A stretch of 7,993 bases of DNA from Chloroflexota bacterium. GTDB lineage: Bacteria; Chloroflexota; Dehalococcoidia; GIF9; UBA5629. Positions 4,719-7,993 of this stretch are shown here, in pieces. Each line of letters begins with the position of its first letter. Position 1 is the stretch's first letter. The notes under the pieces were generated by a model that saw only the letters and a program-made list of their open reading frames with translations, had not been told where the DNA came from and made no database searches. The stretch is from positions 1 to 7,993 of the forward strand of contig JAPLHL010000057.1 in assembly GCA_026389655.1 (NCBI GenBank). Direction: 5' to 3'. Made by a program: the position numbers and the translations under genes.

Positions 4719-5357
4719 TTAATGCGGATAGTCCAGCATGATAACCTGCGTGGCGGCAGGTATGTTGGTCCGGGTTACAACAAGTTTGGGCTGCATAGGC
4801 AGTTCCTTATGGCCCAATTCTTTAAGAAACTTCTCGGGGAATTCAAGGTCGCCCTTCTCATCGGCCGTTTTATAATGCATCGGTACTACAAAGCCGGGGT
4901 TCAAGTTCCTCACCATGTCGGCTGCAGCAGTGCCACCGATAGTCGAATGCCCACCAACTGGAATAAAAAGTACGTTGATATTGCCGATCTCACCCGTAAC
5001 TTCGGGAGTAAGGCTATGCCCCAGGTCCCCCAGGTGACAGAGCGTTATCCCTTCCATTTCTATAACATAGACAGTGTTCTTGCCGAGTTTTTTGCCTTTC
5101 TCATCATCGTGAAAAGCCGGTATCCCTGTTATGTAGATGTCATTCATCTCATATTCCCCCGGGCCTTTGATCAGCCGGTAGCCTTCCTGCAGTGTTTCAA
5201 GATAAAAGTGGCCGGGGGAAGGATTGCTGATAGTTACTATATCGGCCTGCGCCTTGCCCAGCGAATAACCGGAGTCAGGGCCGCAGGGATCCAGCAATAC
5301 AATTGCTTCTTTTCCTTTTATGCGAAAACATGAATGTCCAAACCAGGTAATTTCCAT
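4719..5357 (-). CDS. Metallo-beta-lactamase-fold protein (COG2220 type) with altered metal motif
   Basis: This resembles the UlaG/YtkL-like branch of MBL-fold hydrolases (Lactamase_B_3). Of 212 residues, the start MEITWFGHSCFRI and DPCGPDSGYSL are typical, followed by GPGEYE (66-70 region), FHDDEKGKKLGKNTVYV, LCHLGDLGH (His108, Asp111), and VVPMHY (His151). The usual H-x-H-x-D-H site is instead S-N-P-S-P-G-H (44-50): the two first His and the Asp are replaced by Asn45, Ser47 and Gly49, and only His50 remains. Metal binding is therefore likely reduced or changed, so hydrolase activity cannot be assumed. The start has GAGAGGA (5370-5364) at good spacing, with a small hairpin just upstream. It is probably in one transcription unit with the nitronate-monooxygenase-like gene upstream and the zinc-ribbon gene downstream. 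Confidence 0.88.
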   Translation of the reverse strand: MEITWFGHSCFRIKGKEAIVLLDPCGPDSGYSLGKAQADIVTISNPSPGHFYLETLQEGYRLIKGPGEYEMNDIYITGIPAFHDDEKGKKLGKNTVYVIEMEGITLCHLGDLGHSLTPEVTGEIGNINVLFIPVGGHSTIGGTAAADMVRNLNPGFVVPMHYKTADEKGDLEFPEKFLKELGHKELPMQPKLVVTRTNIPAATQVIMLDYPH

Positions 5358-5376
5358 ACTGTGTCCTCTCTACTCA

Positions 5377-5391
5377 GGCCGGTTGACGGCC
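5377..5391 (-). promoter_or_regulatory. Small GC hairpin before the metallo-hydrolase-fold gene
   Basis: GGCCG and CGGCC flank a five-base loop in the 71 bases between the two genes, just upstream of the Shine-Dalgarno. No T-run follows in either direction, so a terminator is unlikely. It may be an RNA processing or stability element, or have no role. Confidence 0.3.
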
Positions 5392-5428
5392 GGGGTTTAA
5401 TTGTAGCAACAGAATCAAAAAACAGCAA

Positions 5429-6481
5429 TTACTTGCGCATCGCGTTAGCTTTATCAAGAAATGTCTCTGCCTCCGCCATAATCCTGTCTACCAATACCTG
5501 CACGGTCGGCAGGTCCTCACAGGCTCCGACGACCTGGCCTGCAATGAAGATGCCCTCTTTCATATCACCATCATAGATGCCTTTCAACGCCCGCAAGTTA
5601 GATGCAGCCTGACGTGCCTGGGTCCAAATAGGATGACTTTCCTCTGCAGTCATCATTTGGACGCTCATGCCAATGAATTGGCCCCAGTTCAAATTGAGCA
5701 TTTGTTTTATCTGGAGAGCGCCGCGCATAGCTTCAGCCAGGGGAAACTTGCTTTTGGCCAACCGCTCTGTAACCGGTGTCTTTAACATCCTTGATGGAAG
5801 ACCGTCAAACCTGTCGCTCCGCAGGGTATCGTTTTCAGTGGCTTTCAAACAATATTGCTTGAAATTATCATGCACCGGGCTTTCCTGGGTCATGGCAAAC
5901 CGCGTCCCCAGCGATATGCCGCTGGCGCCCAGCGCCAGAGCTGCTATCAGGCCGCCGCCGTTCTGATAGCCACCTGCAGATATTACCGGTATGCCAACCT
6001 TGCTGGCAACGATCGGCAACAGTACCAGGGTCGTGGCCTCTTCACCATGGGCCGCTGCTTCAAGACCGGTGATTACAATGGCATCACAACCCAGTTGCGC
6101 TGCCTTTACAGCATGCTTTACGGTAGCCGTCGTGCCCAGTACCTTCCCGCCATAAGCATGTACCTGATCAATGAACCAGGGTTTGCCCAGCGTGTAATTG
6201 ATCACAGGGACCTTCTCTTCTATGGCCACCTGGATGGTATCCTTTGCAATCTGCCCGAACATGAGTATCTGATTAATGCCGAAGGGCTTGTCGGTCAGGT
6301 CCTTGATCTCCCTGATATTCTTCCTGGCCTCTTCCGGTGTGCACCTGGCAGTAGCGAATATGCCCAACCCGCCTGCATTGCATACCGCGGCAACCAGTTT
6401 TGGCGTTGTGATCCAGTTCATGCCGGCCAGCATAATCGGATGTTTGCATCCAAACAGTTCGGTCATTTTCGTCTTAATCAT
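5429..6481 (-). CDS. Nitronate monooxygenase / FabK-like FMN enzyme
   Basis: This is a TIM-barrel FMN protein of the 2-nitropropane dioxygenase family, whose members oxidise nitronates or, in FabK, reduce enoyl-ACP. Of 350 residues, the start fits the family (TELFGCKHPIMLAGMNWI, then NAGGLGIFA at about 35-43). The conserved G-x-E-A-A-x-H-G block at 139-146 carries His145, the position of the catalytic His in nitronate monooxygenases. FMN-phosphate segments AGGYQNGGGLIAAL (169-182) and LGASGISLGTRF (184-195) follow. The C-terminal 120 residues are helical and less conserved. No strong Shine-Dalgarno precedes the ATG at 6481. It lies 81 bases after the OYE-family gene and 71 before the next, all on the same strand. 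The true substrate is unknown; the label is a family name only. Confidence 0.9.
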   Translation of the reverse strand: MIKTKMTELFGCKHPIMLAGMNWITTPKLVAAVCNAGGLGIFATARCTPEEARKNIREIKDLTDKPFGINQILMFGQIAKDTIQVAIEEKVPVINYTLGKPWFIDQVHAYGGKVLGTTATVKHAVKAAQLGCDAIVITGLEAAAHGEEATTLVLLPIVASKVGIPVISAGGYQNGGGLIAALALGASGISLGTRFAMTQESPVHDNFKQYCLKATENDTLRSDRFDGLPSRMLKTPVTERLAKSKFPLAEAMRGALQIKQMLNLNWGQFIGMSVQMMTAEESHPIWTQARQAASNLRALKGIYDGDMKEGIFIAGQVVGACEDLPTVQVLVDRIMAEAETFLDKANAMRK

Positions 6482-6562
6482 CGGATTTCTTTTTATCCCC
6501 TTTATTAGTATTTAATTAGTATCATAATTCGGACTGTATTACTGTTAGATATGCCACAATAA

Positions 6563-7993
6563 CTACAAGTTTATTGCAGTGCGGTAACCGGCTTTATTGG
6601 CTTCAGCTATTTTTTTCGGGTCAGCGCAGTCTCCTATGATAAATACAGGAATGCTTCCTGCAGACAAACCACGTGAGAGGTCCTGATTGTGCTTCATGCC
6701 AAGAGCGCTGATGATGCTGTCAGCTTTGACCAACTGCTCTTCGCCCTTGCGTGTTATCTTGATGCCTTCCCGTGTGATCTCCAGAGGTCGGGCTTCAGTC
6801 AGCATAGTAACCCCGGCTTTTCGCATCTTCATCATTATCACCCAGCGCGTGCTGGGACCGATATCGGCGCCAAGGCGGCTTTCCTCTGCAACAATAGTGA
6901 CCTTCCTGCCGTGCTCAATCAGGAATTCCGCCAGCTCGCAAGCGGCAAACCCGCCTCCTATGACAGCCACATTCTTTCCAAAGAGAAACGGAGAACCCAG
7001 CGCCCATCTCATAAACGGTAAGTTGTAAAAATACCGGAATGTCAGCAGCCCCATGGACCAGATGAATTTTTGCCATAAACCATCTTTTTTCACCGGCCTG
7101 CCTGTAACCATTCCTATCGCATCGCGCAGGCTGCTTACATTGTCGCCTTTAATTCCGTGGATTTCCAGGCTTAAAGGAACTCCTCCTGCAGCCATGATGA
7201 TTGCATCCGGTTTCAATTTTTCCACTATGGATGAATCCACTTCCGTGTTTAACTTAACTTCGACAGGCATCTTTTTAAACTCACTTTCAAAATAACGGGT
7301 TAGTTTTGCAGTCTGATCGTTTAGTATACCGCCGAATACCATGGCTCCACCCAGCCTCGGACCCCTTTCGTATAATGAGACATGGTGCCCCCTGAGGGCG
7401 GCTATCCTGGCAGCCTGCATGCCCGCCGGCCCGCCGCCTATTACCAGGATTTTCTTTGGAGACTTTACAGCTATAATATCGGTCTCGATATCTGCTCCAA
7501 CACGCGGGTTAACACTGCATATGTCAAGCGGCAATCCAGCGCCGACGGCCTGATCGACACAGCGGCAACAGCAGATACACCGGCGGATCTCATCCTCCCT
7601 GCCTTCTTTGACCTTGTTAGCAAACTCAGGATCAGCGATGAAAGCCCTGGCCATACCTATTAAATCAGCCTTGCCCTGTGCCAGCAGGTTTTCAGCGACC
7701 ACGGGATCGGTAATCCGGTATCCGGCAATCACCGGGATATTGACAGCCTTTTTAATACCCTCCGAGAGATAAGCAAAATGGCCCTCCGGGACCTCTTTAG
7801 TTATCAACGGTACCGGGCTGTCATGCCAGCCTACCTGGATATTCAGCCAGGCAGCCCCGGCTTTTTCCAGCACCTTGCCTATTTCAACGGCGCCCTCGAG
7901 TTCATAGCCGCCATCAAGAAACTCGTGGCCGGAATACCTGAACCCTACAGTAAAATCAGCGCCCGCACCTTTTTTAACCCGTTCGATCACCTC
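6563..7993 (-). CDS. OYE-family NADH:flavin oxidoreductase with Fe-S site and FAD/NAD domains (5' end outside window)
   Basis: This resembles 2,4-dienoyl-CoA reductase, enoate reductase and bile-acid reductases: FMN in a TIM barrel, a 4Fe-4S cluster, then FAD and NAD(P)H domains passing electrons to an unsaturated substrate. The reading frame runs off the right edge, so only about 476 of perhaps 640-680 residues are visible. First comes the end of the barrel (VIAGYRITDPVVAENLL, LIGMARAFIADPE). The cysteine site R-R-C-I-C-C-C-R-C follows (Cys138 to Cys144, with Cys158 further on). A Rossmann motif GGGPAGMQAA is at about 185-194, a second GGGFAACELA at 345-354, and the FAD end IGDCADP near 453. 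An aromatic-rich insert (about 305-338) lies before the second Rossmann motif. The apparent GTG at 7990 is not a true start. The substrate cannot be told. Confidence 0.92.
   Translation of the reverse strand, partial: EVIERVKKGAGADFTVGFRYSGHEFLDGGYELEGAVEIGKVLEKAGAAWLNIQVGWHDSPVPLITKEVPEGHFAYLSEGIKKAVNIPVIAGYRITDPVVAENLLAQGKADLIGMARAFIADPEFANKVKEGREDEIRRCICCCRCVDQAVGAGLPLDICSVNPRVGADIETDIIAVKSPKKILVIGGGPAGMQAARIAALRGHHVSLYERGPRLGGAMVFGGILNDQTAKLTRYFESEFKKMPVEVKLNTEVDSSIVEKLKPDAIIMAAGGVPLSLEIHGIKGDNVSSLRDAIGMVTGRPVKKDGLWQKFIWSMGLLTFRYFYNLPFMRWALGSPFLFGKNVAVIGGGFAACELAEFLIEHGRKVTIVAEESRLGADIGPSTRWVIMMKMRKAGVTMLTEARPLEITREGIKITRKGEEQLVKADSIISALGMKHNQDLSRGLSAGSIPVFIIGDCADPKKIAEANKAGYRTAINL

Noticed and set aside
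4701..6508. Several long + strand open frames opposite the MBL-fold and nitronate-monooxygenase-like genes
   Set aside because: Each overlaps a recognised - strand gene almost completely and shows no recognisable motif.
1..7993. CRISPR array, tRNA genes, insertion sequence or integrase
   Set aside because: No regularly spaced repeats with spacers, no tRNA-like sequence with a T-arm motif, and no transposase or recombinase motif were seen on either strand.

Overview
The window is bacterial chromosome. Protein character suggests an anaerobic or facultative bacterium, most likely a Chloroflexota of the Dehalococcoidia type. The basis is a GSI-alpha-like glutamine synthetase end, a lipoprotein S41 protease, a COG1579 zinc-ribbon protein beside rnpB, and FMN enzymes including an Fe-S OYE-family reductase. 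This placement is recalled from family resemblance, not computed, and is only moderately secure.

Layout. On the + strand, the 3' end of a glutamine synthetase gene (1-336) is followed by pdxT (484-1065), the glutaminase subunit of PLP synthase. Everything from ctp rightward, except one small block, is on the - strand. Read in transcription order from the right edge this is: an OYE/2,4-dienoyl-CoA-reductase-like flavoprotein (cut by the window edge), a nitronate-monooxygenase-like enzyme, a metallo-beta-lactamase-fold protein with a degraded metal motif, a coiled-coil/zinc-ribbon protein, the RNase P RNA gene (rnpB, about 3574-3936), and a lipoprotein carboxyl-terminal protease (ctp, 1072-2289) that converges on pdxT.

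The unusual part lies between rnpB and ctp. A block of about 1.2 kb on the + strand interrupts the leftward series. It holds a Phd/YefM-like antitoxin gene, a RelE/ParE-fold toxin gene and a 52-codon basic ORF. It is bounded by direct repeats that are copies of the 3' end of rnpB: 2351-2385 and 3577-3610, sharing a 21-nt identical core. The right copy completes the functional rnpB gene, and the left copy is a stranded 3'-end fragment next to ctp. This is the arrangement left by site-specific integration into the 3' end of an RNA gene, as known for tRNA and tmRNA genes. A third, decayed copy (3361-3375) lies between the toxin gene and the small ORF, so the block may be two tandem cassettes (toxin-antitoxin, then small ORF), each ending in an rnpB-3'-end motif. 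No integrase is visible.

Regulation. The toxin-antitoxin promoter (TTGACA-17-TAAAGT) is followed by TGTACA-type motifs repeated every 12 bp, starting at 2565, 2577, 2589 and 2601. The two exact copies match the core and spacing known for YefM-YoeB operators, so autorepression is likely. rnpB has its own promoter (TTGACC-17-TAGAGT) placed so that transcription would begin at the base of helix P1.
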